Notes: generated by a model from the sequence alone, not told the origin. DNA of 64,000 nt from Streptomyces sp. Tue6028 (GCF_002300165.1 NZ_MLCE01000026.1:62001-126000); one strand, 5' to 3'. Positions 33,982 to 42,517 are shown, counted from the stretch's first letter. Program-made: numbers and translations.

Positions 33982-34767
33982 CTAGATCCCCTGCCAGTCG
34001 GGCTTGTTGGCGAAGGTGTGCCGGAAGTAGTCCGCCAGCTTCAGCTTGGAGGCGGCCGCCTCGTCCACGACGACGGTCGCGTGCGGGTGGAGCTGCAACG
34101 CGGACGCCGGGCACACCGCGGCCACCGGTCCCTCGACCGTCGCGGCCACCGCGTCCGCCTTGCCCTCGCCGGTCGCGAGCAGCACCAGGTGCCGTGCCTC
34201 CAGGATCGTGCCGATGCCCTGGGTGATCACGTGGTGCGGGACCTGCTCGATGTCGCCCTCGAAGAACCGGGCGTTGTCGACCCGGGTCTGCTCGGTCAGC
34301 GTCTTGATCCGGGTCCGCGAGGCGAGCGAGGAACACGGCTCGTTGAAACCGATGTGCCCGTCCGTGCCGATCCCGAGGAGCTGGAGGTCGACCCCGCCGG
34401 CGGACGCCAGCGCCTTGTCGTACGCCTCGCACGCGGCCTGCACGTCCGCGGCGGTGCCGTCCGGACCCATGAACGCGTCCATGCCGAGACCCAGCGGCTC
34501 CAGCACCTCGCGGCGGAGCACCGAACGGTACGACTCGGGGTGCTCGGCCGGCAGTCCCACGTACTCGTCGAGCTGGGCGATCCGCGCCCGCGAGGCGTCC
34601 ACGGCACCGGAGCCCACCTTGGCCGCCAGCGCCTCGTAGATGGGCAGCGGGGTCGAGCCGGTGGCCACGCCGAGCAGGGCGTCGGGCTTGCGACGGAGCA
34701 GCTCGGCCATGGCTTCGGCGATCAGCTCGCCGCCCGCCTTGGCGTCCGGGACGATGACAACTTCCAC
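33982..34767 (-). CDS. nagB: glucosamine-6-phosphate deaminase
   Basis: A 261-aa enzyme converting glucosamine-6-phosphate to fructose-6-phosphate and ammonia. The phosphate loop GVATGSTPLPIYEAL, the ring-opening site LDEYVGLPAEHPESY and GIGTDGHIGFNEP (catalytic Asp/His/Glu) are intact. The GTG start (MEVVIVPDA) gives the standard length. A dre-like DasR operator lies 66 bp upstream (34833-34844), so it belongs to the DasR regulon and completes GlcNAc use after DasABC and the GH3 enzyme. Confidence 0.95.
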   Translation of the reverse strand: MEVVIVPDAKAGGELIAEAMAELLRRKPDALLGVATGSTPLPIYEALAAKVGSGAVDASRARIAQLDEYVGLPAEHPESYRSVLRREVLEPLGLGMDAFMGPDGTAADVQAACEAYDKALASAGGVDLQLLGIGTDGHIGFNEPCSSLASRTRIKTLTEQTRVDNARFFEGDIEQVPHHVITQGIGTILEARHLVLLATGEGKADAVAATVEGPVAAVCPASALQLHPHATVVVDEAAASKLKLADYFRHTFANKPDWQGI

Positions 34768-34832
34768 GCTGGGCCTGCCGATCTGGAGAGGGGACTCAGG
34801 GGACTCAACCGGAACCCGAAAGGGGACACATG

Positions 34833-34844
34833 TGGTATAGACCA
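34833..34844 (+). promoter_or_regulatory. dre-like DasR operator of nagB
   Basis: TGGTATAGACCA, one mismatch from the TGGTCTAGACCA core, in the 243-bp divergent region between nagB and the SIS-domain gene. It could serve both. Confidence 0.85.
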
Positions 34845-35010
34845 ATCTAGCAGAGGCCCCGCCTCACGTCGCCCCGGAGAACGCACCCGGACACCCCGCC
34901 CCCAACCGGACATGTCCGCTCCCGTTCACACCACCACCCCTGCCCGGACGCGCGTGCCCCCGCTCCCGGGAGTGCAATGGAAGCCGCGCACCGACTCACG
35001 AGGAGGCACC

Positions 35011-36081
35011 ATGACCGCCACGCCCCCGGAATCCCAGGGCGACCGTCCCGGCCGGATCATGGCCCGTGAGATGGCCGAGCAGCCCGACGTGATGCGCCGG
35101 ATCCTCGACTCGGGAGCGCCGCGGATCCAGGACGTGGCCCGGCAGGTCGCCTCCCGCTCGCCGCGCTTCGTCCTGCTCGCCGCGCGGGGCACCTCCGACA
35201 ACGCGGCCCTGTACGCCAAGTACCTCCTGGAGATCCGTCTCGGCATGCCCTGCGGACTCACCTCGATGTCCACGATCACGGCGTACGGCGCACGGCCCGA
35301 CCTCAGTGACGTCCTGGTGATCACCGTCAGTCAGTCCGGTGGCTCGCCCGACCTCGTCGCCTCGACCCGGGCCGCCCGGGAGGCCGGTGCGATCACCCTC
35401 GCGGTGACCAACAACCCGGACTCGCCGCTCGCCGCCGTCTCCGAGTACCACATCGACATCATGGCCGGGCCGGAGAAGGCCCTCCCGGCGACCAAGACCT
35501 ACACCGCCTCCCTCCTCGCGCTGTATCTCTTCGTCGAAGGTCTGCGCGGCGGGGACGGCGCCGCCGCGAAGGTGCTGCCCGAGCTGGCCGCGGGACTTCT
35601 CGCCCGCCAGGACGAGGTCAGGGCCCTCGCCTCCCGCTACCGATTCGCCGGGCGCATGGTGATCACCTCCCGCGGCTACGGCTATCCCACCGCCAAGGAG
35701 GCCGCCCTGAAGCTGATGGAGACCAGCTACATCCCCGCGCTGTCCTACTCCGGTGCCGACCTCCTGCACGGCCCCCTCGCCATGGTCGACAACATCTCCC
35801 CGGTGATCGCGGTGGTCACCGACGGCCGCGGCGGCGAGGCGCTCCAGCCCGTCCTCGACCGTCTGCGCGGGCGTGGCGCCGACCTCGTCGTGGTGGGCCC
35901 GCGGGCCCAGGTGGAACAGGCCTCGGCCGGTTTCGTGCTGCCCACCGAGGGCGTCGCCGAAGAGGTGCAGCCGATGCTGGAGATCCTCCCGCTCCAACTG
36001 CTGGCCTATGAGGTCACCATCGCCCGCGGCCAGGACCCGGACGCGCCGCGTGCCCTGGCGAAGGTGACGGAGACCCACTGA
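35011..36081 (+). CDS. double-SIS sugar isomerase/deaminase-like protein
   Basis: A 356-aa protein with two SIS domains resembling the isomerase half of GlmS but lacking the glutaminase half. ARGTSDNAALYAKYLLE and VSQSGGSPDLVAS form SIS-1; SRGYGYPTAKEAALKLMETSYIPA and the HGPLAMVD loop form SIS-2. The C-terminus retains PRALAKVTETH, like the GlmS tail. It probably acts on an amino-sugar phosphate (deaminase or isomerase). GAGGAGG sits four bases before the ATG. Divergent from nagB with a shared dre-like operator. Confidence 0.85.
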   Translation: MTATPPESQGDRPGRIMAREMAEQPDVMRRILDSGAPRIQDVARQVASRSPRFVLLAARGTSDNAALYAKYLLEIRLGMPCGLTSMSTITAYGARPDLSDVLVITVSQSGGSPDLVASTRAAREAGAITLAVTNNPDSPLAAVSEYHIDIMAGPEKALPATKTYTASLLALYLFVEGLRGGDGAAAKVLPELAAGLLARQDEVRALASRYRFAGRMVITSRGYGYPTAKEAALKLMETSYIPALSYSGADLLHGPLAMVDNISPVIAVVTDGRGGEALQPVLDRLRGRGADLVVVGPRAQVEQASAGFVLPTEGVAEEVQPMLEILPLQLLAYEVTIARGQDPDAPRALAKVTETH

Positions 36082-36144
36082 CAGAGGCGCCCCGCACCCG
36101 CACGACCTGCCGTTGCGGCACCAGGTCGGCGCCCCGCCCCGGCG

Positions 36145-36897
36145 CTACGTCAGCGAACCCCCTGTCGCGTCCAGCCAGGCCCCTGTCACCCAGCGCCCGT
36201 CGTCCGAGACGAGGAAGGCCACCACGTCCGCGACGTCGGCGGGGGTGCCCACTCGGCCGAGGGCGGACAGTGCGGCGGCGCCCGCCCAGGCCGCTTCGTC
36301 GGCCCGCAGCCAGTCGGCATTGACGTCGGTGTCGATGATGCCGGGCGCCACCGAGTTCACGGTGATACCGCGGGGGCCGAGGACCTTGGACAGGTCGCGG
36401 GTGAAGACGTCCAGGGCGCTCTTCGTCATCGCGTACGCCATCTTGTCCGGCATCACCGCGTTGCGAGCGAGTCCCGACGATATGTTGACGACCCTGCCGC
36501 CGTCCCGCAGGCGGGAGGCGCCGTACTTGGTGATGAAGTGGGGCGCTCGCACGTTCACCGCGAAGACCCGGTCGTACTCCCGCTCGTCGATCGCGCCGAA
36601 GGGCTGCGAGGTGCCGATCGCCGCGTTGTTCACCAGGATGTCCAGGCCGTCCGCCTGCCGGTCGAAGGCCTCCCACAGGGCCTGAGCGTCGCCCGGCGGC
36701 CCCAGCTCCACGCCGATCGTGAACGCCGAGCCGCCCGAGGCCTCGATCGCCGCGACCGTCTCGTCCGCCGCGGCCTCATTGCTGCCGTAGTGCACGGCCA
36801 CCCGCGCACCGTCCCGCCCGAGCCGCTCGGCGATGCCCCGCCCGATGCCCCTGCCGCCACCCGTGACCAGTGCCGTCCTGCCTGCGAGCACACCCAT
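36145..36897 (-). CDS. short-chain dehydrogenase/reductase
   Basis: A 250-aa classical SDR. The NADP(H)-type loop is TGGGRGIGRGIA, followed by NNAA (structural) and the catalytic Ser-Tyr-Lys in NISSGLA and AYAMTK. The C-terminus GAWLDATGGSL is typical. Basic residues around YGSNEAA suggest NADP preference. It is divergent from a TetR gene whose operators lie between the two, so it is the probable target of that repressor. The substrate is unknown. Confidence 0.9.
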   Translation of the reverse strand: MGVLAGRTALVTGGGRGIGRGIAERLGRDGARVAVHYGSNEAAADETVAAIEASGGSAFTIGVELGPPGDAQALWEAFDRQADGLDILVNNAAIGTSQPFGAIDEREYDRVFAVNVRAPHFITKYGASRLRDGGRVVNISSGLARNAVMPDKMAYAMTKSALDVFTRDLSKVLGPRGITVNSVAPGIIDTDVNADWLRADEAAWAGAAALSALGRVGTPADVADVVAFLVSDDGRWVTGAWLDATGGSLT

Positions 36898-36921
36898 GTC
36901 GGCACCCCCTCCGCATTTGCC

Positions 36922-36981
36922 TAGTGATCGCTACAGAAAAAACCGTACAACGACCCGACGACATTTCTCTAGTACCCGCTA
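36922..36981. promoter_or_regulatory. two TAG-N6-CTA dyads between SDR and TetR genes
   Basis: TAGTGATCGCTA (36922-36933) and TAGTACCCGCTA (36970-36981), spaced 48 bp apart, both TAG-N6-CTA dyads that also share CTAGT-N3-CGCTA. The second abuts TATAAAA, the probable -10 of the TetR gene. Typical operators of a divergent TetR/SDR pair. Confidence 0.65.
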
Positions 36982-36994
36982 TAAAATCCACCCC

Positions 36995-37681
36995 ATGGTG
37001 AGCAGGCAGCAGACCGAGTCCGGAACCACCGCGCGCACGGGCGTCGAGGCCGTGACCAAGCAGCGCGGCCGGCCCCGCTCCTTCGACCGGGAGACCGCGT
37101 TGGAGAAGGCGATCCTGGCGTTCTGGGAGCACGGGTACGAGGCGACGTCCGTCTCCGACCTCACCCGGGTCATGGGCATCGGTGCCCCGAGCCTGTACGC
37201 GGCCTTCGGCGACAAGCGGTCCCTCTTCGACGAGGTCGTCCGTGTGTACGGCACGCGGTACGGGTCCTTCGGCGAGCGCGCGCTGGCCGAGGAGCCCACC
37301 GCCCGTGCCGCGGTCGAGCGGATGCTGCGCGAGGCCGCGGCGGAGTACACCGCTCCGGGCCGCCCGCACGGCTGTCTGGTCATCCACGCCGCCACCAACT
37401 GCACGTCGCCGGAGGTCGAGGAGGACCTCCGCGAGCGGCGCAACGCGAACATCGCCGCGTTCGAGAGTCGTATGAAGGCGGGCATCGCCGCGGGCGAACT
37501 GCCCGCCGGAACCGACGCCGCCGCGCTCGCCCGCCACACCGGCGCGATCGTCCAGGGCATGTCGCAGCAGGCCCGTGACGGCGCCACGAGGGAGCAGTTG
37601 GAGGCCCTCGCCGCGCTCGCCATGGCCGTCTGGCCCGATTCATCGGCCAATCCGGCCCGTTCACGAACCGAAGCGGGTTAG
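36995..37681 (+). CDS. TetR-family repressor of the adjacent SDR gene
   Basis: A 228-aa regulator. The helix-turn-helix YEATSVSDLTRVMGIGAPSLYAAFGDKRSLF is clear at about residues 48-80, after a basic KQRGRPRSF segment. The C-terminal half resembles the AcrR group with HGCLVIHAATNCTSPEVEE, seen in repressors of SDR or alkylation-responsive genes. The start lies about nine bases after a TATAAAA -10-like element, so the mRNA leader is very short or absent. The TAG-N6-CTA dyads upstream are the likely operators. Confidence 0.85.
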   Translation: MVSRQQTESGTTARTGVEAVTKQRGRPRSFDRETALEKAILAFWEHGYEATSVSDLTRVMGIGAPSLYAAFGDKRSLFDEVVRVYGTRYGSFGERALAEEPTARAAVERMLREAAAEYTAPGRPHGCLVIHAATNCTSPEVEEDLRERRNANIAAFESRMKAGIAAGELPAGTDAAALARHTGAIVQGMSQQARDGATREQLEALAALAMAVWPDSSANPARSRTEAG

Positions 37682-38078
37682 TCTGCGTGATGGACAGTGC
37701 TGCATGTTGGATAAACAGACAGCGGCGAACACCTGCCGACGCATGGACAGAAGGCATGCGGGCGCAGGAGCATGGACGCGGCAGCATGGTCTAGTCCACA
37801 ATGATGGTGCGACTGAACAAGCCTCCGTCTTCCCCGCACAGGAAGGCGGACCGAGGAACCGGCGCTCTCTGCCCTGACTGCACCGGATCCTCTCTTCGGC
37901 CGACCGGGACCGCACACCCCGCGGCCGTTGTTGCTCCGGGCTGCGGTGCCGGGAGGGTTGAGGGTCCCTCCCAGGCGCCGCGGCCCGCGGGTGTCTCCGG
38001 GGCCCTCCGAGGCCGCCGTACGAGCCCAGAGGCGGCCGTTTTCGAGGCCTGCCGCATCCGCCGGGTACGCTCGCACAC
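37682..38078. other. 397-bp intergenic region with dre-like site
   Basis: Between the TetR gene and the histidine kinase. The only clear signal is TGGTCTAGTCCA at 37787-37798. A repeated CATGGAC/GCATG motif occurs nearby (37740-37780). A -10-like TACGCT (38066-38071) precedes the kinase. No gene seen. Confidence 0.6.
37787..37798 (+). promoter_or_regulatory. dre-like DasR site upstream of the PdtaS-type kinase
   Basis: TGGTCTAGTCCA, identical over 12 bp to the dre-like site upstream of dasR. It lies 281 bp before the kinase start and 105 bp after the TetR stop. Confidence 0.55.
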
Positions 38079-39554
38079 GTGCCCTCCATGAACGACCTCG
38101 TACGCCAGCACACCGCCCTCGGTGACTCCGATCTCGAGTGGCTGCACCTGCTGGTCTCGGAGTGGCAGTTGCTCTCCGACCTCTCCTTCGCCGACCTCGT
38201 GCTGTGGGTTCCCACGCGTGACGGCACCCGCTACGTCTCCGTCGCCCAGATGCGGCCCAACACCGGCCCCACCTCGTACCAGGACGACATGGTCGGCCAT
38301 CTCGTCCCGCGCGGCCGCCGGCCCATGCTGGACGCCGCGCTCGACGAGGGCCGGATCGTGCGCGAGGGCGACCCCGAGTGGCGCGAAGAGGTCCCGGTGC
38401 GGGTCGAGTCGATTCCGGTACGGCGTGAGGGGCGCGTCCTCGGCGTCATCGCCCGCAACACCAACCTGCTCACGGTGCGCACCCCGAGCCGGCTGGAGCT
38501 GACGTATCTCCAGAGCGCCTCCGACCTGGCGCAGATGATCGCCGCGGGCACGTTCCCGTTCCCCGACCAGCAGGTCGACATGGACGCCTCCCCGCGGGTG
38601 GGCGACGGGCTGATCAGGCTCGACGCGGACGGCATCGTCCAGTACGCCTCACCGAACGCGCTGTCGGCCTACCACCGCCTCGGCCTGGCCTCCGACCTCG
38701 TGGGGCACAACCTCGGCGTGACCACCGCCGAGCTGGCTCCGTCCCGCGGCCCGGTGGACGAGGCGCTGTCCAAGGTCGCCAGCGGCTGGGCGCCCCGCGA
38801 GTTCGAGATCGAGAGCAACGACGGCGTGATCCAGCTGCGCGCCATCCCGCTCAAGCCCAAGGGCACCCGGGTCGGCTCCCTCGTCCTGCTCCGTGACGTC
38901 ACCGAACTGCGGCGCCGCGAGCGGGAGTTGATCACCAAGGACGCGACCATCCGGGAGATCCACCACCGGGTGAAGAACAACCTCCAGACCGTGGCGGCGC
39001 TGCTGCGCCTGCAGGCCCGGCGCATCGAGTCGGACCGGGGCCGCGAGGCACTGGAGGAGGCCGTGCGCCGAGTCGGTTCGATTGCGATCGTGCATGAGAC
39101 GCTCTCTCAGAATCTGGACGAGCGCGTGGAGTTCGACGAGATCGCGGACCGGGTGCTCGCCATGGTCGCGGAGATCTCGCCCGGCAAGGTCACCGGCCGG
39201 CGCACCGGCCGCTTCGGGATCCTGGACGCCGAGGTCGCGACCCCGCTGTCGATGGTCCTCACGGAGATCCTGCAGAACGCGCTGGAGCACGGCTTTCGCG
39301 AGGGCGACCGGGGCACCGTCGAGGTCTCCGCGGTGCGCGGCGGCACCAGCAAGGAGGCCCGTCTGCTGGTCACGGTCCAGGACGACGGGGTGGGTCTGCC
39401 CGAGGACTTCGACCCGCACCGTTCGGGCAACCTCGGCCTGCAGATCGTACGGACGCTGGTGGAGGGCGAGTTGGGCGGCACCTTCGACATGGTGGCGGCC
39501 CCGGAGCGCGGCACGCAGGTGATCCTGGACATCCCGGTGCGGGGCCACAAGTAG
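38079..39554 (+). CDS. pdtaS: PdtaS-type sensor histidine kinase
   Basis: A 491-aa cytosolic kinase with an N-terminal GAF-like domain (about 1-150), a PAS domain (about 175-280) and a HisKA_2/HWE-type kinase. The phospho-acceptor is in IREIHHRVKNNLQTVAALLRL (His295 or His296), followed by a HATPase_c domain with LTEILQNALEHGF and DDGVGLPEDF. In mycobacteria PdtaS phosphorylates PdtaR, an ANTAR RNA-binding antiterminator; its partner is not in this window. The GTG start is eight bases after a TACGCT -10-like element, so it may be leaderless; ATG 38088 is an alternative. Confidence 0.85.
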   Translation: MPSMNDLVRQHTALGDSDLEWLHLLVSEWQLLSDLSFADLVLWVPTRDGTRYVSVAQMRPNTGPTSYQDDMVGHLVPRGRRPMLDAALDEGRIVREGDPEWREEVPVRVESIPVRREGRVLGVIARNTNLLTVRTPSRLELTYLQSASDLAQMIAAGTFPFPDQQVDMDASPRVGDGLIRLDADGIVQYASPNALSAYHRLGLASDLVGHNLGVTTAELAPSRGPVDEALSKVASGWAPREFEIESNDGVIQLRAIPLKPKGTRVGSLVLLRDVTELRRRERELITKDATIREIHHRVKNNLQTVAALLRLQARRIESDRGREALEEAVRRVGSIAIVHETLSQNLDERVEFDEIADRVLAMVAEISPGKVTGRRTGRFGILDAEVATPLSMVLTEILQNALEHGFREGDRGTVEVSAVRGGTSKEARLLVTVQDDGVGLPEDFDPHRSGNLGLQIVRTLVEGELGGTFDMVAAPERGTQVILDIPVRGHK

Positions 39555-39639
39555 TCCCGCCCGGCCGGGCGGGAGCGGTTCGCCCTGCGGCCGGCCTGCG
39601 CGACGGTGGAGCAATCCACACGGTCGCAAACAGCAATGA

Positions 39640-39666
39640 GCCCCGGATCACCAGGTGATCCGGGGC
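39640..39666. terminator. bidirectional terminator between pdtaS and wblE
   Basis: GCCCCGGATCACC / GGTGATCCGGGGC (39640-39652, 39654-39666), extended by AGCAATGAG / CTCGTTGCT outer arms with G-U pairs. It sits between convergent genes and can serve both. Confidence 0.8.
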
Positions 39667-39779
39667 CGAAAGCTCGTTGCTCAAATGCGCATCGGGGGTA
39701 CTGCGCGCTGCGGCTCGGGGGCGGGAGATGCGTACTCGCTGTACGCGCCGCCAAGCCCAGGCTCGTGCGGGGTGGGGTG

Positions 39780-40037
39780 TCAGGCGGAGGCCTGACGAGC
39801 CCGGTTGCGGGCGGCGCGACGCTTCATGGCACGGCGCTCGTCCTCGCTGAGGCCACCCCAGACGCCGGAGTCCTGGCCGGACTCGAGCGCCCACTGCAGG
39901 CACTGCTCCATGACGGGGCAGCGGCGGCAGACGGCCTTGGCTTCCTCGATCTGCAGCAGCGCAGGACCGGTGTTGCCGATGGGGAAGAAGAGCTCGGGGT
40001 CTTCCTCGCGGCAAACGGCGTTGTGACGCCAGTCCAT
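39780..40037 (-). CDS. wblE: WhiB-like [4Fe-4S] regulator WblE
   Basis: An 85-aa Wbl protein, the actinobacterial transcription-factor family that binds an iron-sulfur cluster and works with the major sigma factor. The four cluster cysteines are C9, C37, C40 and C46 (AVCRRCPVMEQC), followed by the GVWGG turn and a basic tail, MKRRAARNRARQ. Sequence and position match WblE, the counterpart of mycobacterial WhiB1. A strong promoter candidate overlaps a CRP-like site upstream, paralleling CRP control of whiB1. Confidence 0.95.
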   Translation of the reverse strand: MDWRHNAVCREEDPELFFPIGNTGPALLQIEEAKAVCRRCPVMEQCLQWALESGQDSGVWGGLSEDERRAMKRRAARNRARQASA

Positions 40038-40057
40038 GGCTGCTACCTCTCCTTGGT

Positions 40058-40086
40058 ATTACATGCAAGTTGCTTGTGAATGTGAA
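40058..40086 (-). promoter_or_regulatory. wblE promoter candidate
   Basis: On the minus strand, TTCACA (-35, plus 40081-40086), an exact 17-bp spacer, and TGTAAT (-10, plus 40058-40063), both five of six to consensus. The implied start site falls close to the ribosome-binding AAGGAGAGG, so a very short leader or a slightly different -10 is possible. Confidence 0.6.
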
Positions 40087-40096
40087 CGCTTTCACG
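40081..40096 (+). promoter_or_regulatory. CRP-like operator upstream of wblE
   Basis: TGTGAACGCTTTCACG matches TGTGA-N6-TCACA with one mismatch and overlaps the candidate -35 of wblE. A second TGTGAA copy lies immediately adjacent (40075-40080). Confidence 0.6.
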
Positions 40097-40355
40097 AATC
40101 CCTCAACAAGTGAAGGGCCGACTGTCAGGTTGCCTGACGTGGTCCTGTGATTTGAGGAGGGGTTCTGGCTCTCTGTGGGGCCGATGTTGCGGGCCGTCCC
40201 GATCGCCACGTAGAGACTCGCAAACCTCAGCGGCGGATACAACCCCTTCCGGAAAGTTTTTTTTGATTCCTCGGTGTCGACTAGGTCACAGCCGTACTTC
40301 CATGGGGTGGATCCTGGCCTAAACGTTCGAGTGAAAGGACTTTGGCCCCTTCTAC

Positions 40356-41324
40356 TCACACAATCACACGCAGTGCACGGCGTACGCCTGTGAACGTCAC
40401 GCTTGTTCGCAGCCCGAGGTGGTCACCGTCCATCTGGAGGGGCAGCGGGACCTTCGAATGCAAGGTGAAGTCTGTCAAGTCGTGCAGGGAGACGGCGTGC
40501 TTGCCATGGGGGCCGCGCTCGGGGGACGAAGTGAGCAACTGTGTGGCATACCGGGCAACCGAGGCCGTCGACATGCGGCTGAGACCGAGTACGTCGAGCC
40601 CGGTATCGAACGAAGCCTTAGGCGAGGCGTACACCGGACGATTGCCGAGAAACGTCCACGGCGAGGTGTTGCAGATGATGGACAGGACCAGATCGGTCAC
40701 CGGGTCCACGCCGGGGCGCTCCAGCGTGATCGTTCCGTGCCGGCGGTGAGGTTCGTCCAGAAACTGGCGCATCACCTGGCGGAGATACAGCGCATGGGTG
40801 GAGCGCTTGCCGCGCTCGCGCTGCTGCTCGACGCGCCCGACCACCCCCGCGTCGAAACCGAGTCCGGCGCAGAAGGTGAACCAGCGGGACGGCACGGCTT
40901 CGTCCTCCGTGCCGGGAGTGCCCGAGGCGAGACCCAGGCCGACCGTGCGCTCACGGCTCTCGCGCAGCGCGTCCAGCAGGGCGCCGGTCGCCTCCACCGC
41001 GTCGTTGGGCAGGCCGAGGGCACGGGCGAAGACGTTGGTGGAGCCGCCGGGGACCACCGCGAAGCCGGGCAGCCGGTCCGGGGCGGGGCCGTCGTGGAGC
41101 AGTCCGTTCACGACCTCGTTGACCGTGCCGTCGCCGCCGAGGGCGACGACCAGGTCTATGTCCTCGCTCTCCGCGGCCTGTCGGCCGAGATCCCGGGCGT
41201 GCCCGCGGTACTCGGTGGTGACCGCCTCCAGCTTCATCTCGCTGGCGAGCGCGTGGATCAACACGTCGCGCGTGCGCGCACTCGTGGTGGTTGCTGCCGG
41301 ATTGACGACGAGAAGTGCACGCAT
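40356..41324 (-). CDS. diacylglycerol kinase family lipid kinase
   Basis: A 322-aa DagK/YegS-type kinase. The nucleotide loop VALGGDGTVNEVVNGLL and PGGSTNVFARALGLP are diagnostic. NPAATTTSART at the N-terminus starts the catalytic domain, and the C-terminal half supplies the lipid-binding beta sandwich. The likely reaction is phosphorylation of diacylglycerol to phosphatidic acid; a related sphingoid or isoprenoid lipid cannot be excluded. The ATG MRALLVVNP is the standard start. It is followed by 318 bp before wblE, so the two are probably separately transcribed. Confidence 0.9.
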   Translation of the reverse strand: MRALLVVNPAATTTSARTRDVLIHALASEMKLEAVTTEYRGHARDLGRQAAESEDIDLVVALGGDGTVNEVVNGLLHDGPAPDRLPGFAVVPGGSTNVFARALGLPNDAVEATGALLDALRESRERTVGLGLASGTPGTEDEAVPSRWFTFCAGLGFDAGVVGRVEQQRERGKRSTHALYLRQVMRQFLDEPHRRHGTITLERPGVDPVTDLVLSIICNTSPWTFLGNRPVYASPKASFDTGLDVLGLSRMSTASVARYATQLLTSSPERGPHGKHAVSLHDLTDFTLHSKVPLPLQMDGDHLGLRTSVTFTGVRRALRVIV

Positions 41325-41473
41325 GGGTTGCAGCGTACCTACTGGGGGGTACCGGGCCCAGAGCGAGGTAGGGATCGGGTAAGAGATCGCAACGTGAGCC
41401 TGCGCACGTCGGACGCGCTCCGGCGCCGCCCCCGCGCCCCGGCCGCCGCAGCGCCGACGGCTACCCTTCAGGG

Positions 41474-41929
41474 GTGAGCGCTGAGCAGAACCCCACCACT
41501 TCGCACGCCCCCGCCGCGGAACCCCGACCCGCGAGGCTGACCGCCGCGGCTGCGCTGGCCGCGCTGCAGGGCCTCGCCCTCGTCGCGGGGGGCGTGTACG
41601 TGCTCGTCCGGGGTTTCACGGGCACCCCGGACAGCCGGGGGCAGGCCATCACCGGCGGCGTCACGCTGATCGTGCTGGCCCTGCTGCCCTTGCTGGCGGC
41701 GCGCGGACTGCTGCTGCGCCGCTCCTGGAGCCGGGGCCCGGCGCTCATCACCCAGATCCTGTCGCTGCCCGTGGCCTACACCCTGCTCCAGGCCGACAGC
41801 GTCGCGATCCCGGGCGGCATCGCGCTGGCGGTCGTCGCGATCGTGGGCCTGGTGCTGCTGCTGAACCCGGAGACGACGAAGGCCCTCGGCATCCGAGGGC
41901 CCGGCGCCGACGCGCCCGACCAGAAGTGA
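41474..41929 (+). CDS. four-helix membrane protein of unknown function
   Basis: A 151-aa protein with an Ala/Pro-rich N-terminus and four hydrophobic helices: AAALAALQGLALVAGGVYVLV, GGVTLIVLALLPLLAARGLLL, the region LITQILSLPVAYTLLQ and GIALAVVAIVGLVLLLNP. The short C-terminus is polar. Conserved uncharacterised Streptomyces membrane protein by its look; no catalytic motif. GTG start, divergent from the lipid kinase. Confidence 0.75.
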   Translation: MSAEQNPTTSHAPAAEPRPARLTAAAALAALQGLALVAGGVYVLVRGFTGTPDSRGQAITGGVTLIVLALLPLLAARGLLLRRSWSRGPALITQILSLPVAYTLLQADSVAIPGGIALAVVAIVGLVLLLNPETTKALGIRGPGADAPDQK

Positions 41930-42517
41930 CCGGCCGGGGCGCCGGCCGACGGGGGCTGTAGCCGGCCTCCGTCCGGGGCCGAGGCGGCCGGTGCGATCGG
42001 CAGTGACCGGTCGGGATGTGTTTGTCGATCGGGTCGGTGCACCTGTGCCATCGGGCGGACCTGTCGCGGGATCCGGTGTGCTCGGAGGTGACCGGTCCGT
42101 GCGCGGGACCCGGGCAGGGGCGGAGGTGTTCAGCCGGTGCGGGAGGCGTCCGGGGCGTGTCCGGTGGGTCCGGAAGCGGCCGAGGACGCGGTGGTCGGAC
42201 CGGACGTGGTCGGTCGTGACCGATCATGACTTGGTGGGGCCGGAAGGGGCCGGTGGTGGGTCCCGACGAGACCGGAGGTGACCGGTCGGTGCGTGGGACC
42301 CGAGTGGACCGGAAGCGCCCGATGCGGCGCTGAATCGCCCGGTGGGGCCGGGGTGACCGCGGACGTGTCCGTCGGACCGGGGTGACCGGTCGGCGCGGAG
42401 CGGTTCCGCGGGGGCAGCGGCCCAGAGCGGTCCCGCAGGGCCGGCGGCGCGGAGGTCTCCCACGAGGTCGGCGGTGCGGGGGTTTCGATCAGGGCGGGAG
42501 GGGTCGGCGGGGCCGGC
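41930..42517. other. 588-bp noncoding region with diverged direct repeats
   Basis: Between the membrane protein and the 3' end of sigH. Built from recurring GGTGACCGGTCSGTGCG and GTGCGYGGGACCC blocks, best seen at about 42086-42112 and 42275-42301. Many short open frames but none with a ribosome site or recognisable protein. It may be an expanded degenerate repeat or a decayed gene. Confidence 0.55.

Larger units (their letters stand above)
40038..40355. other. wblE upstream region
   Basis: A 318-bp gap between wblE and dagK, both on the minus strand. It holds the wblE promoter and CRP-like box at its left end, a GTCAGG-TTG-CCTGAC hairpin (40124-40138), and an uninterrupted run of eight T at 40257-40264 preceded by CTTCCGGAAAG. 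No gene seen. Confidence 0.65.

Noticed and set aside
33298..36081. A 927-aa plus-strand frame joining the GH3 3' end region to the SIS protein
   Set aside because: It crosses a perfect terminator and nagB on the other strand. The SIS gene has its own GAGGAGG site at 35011.
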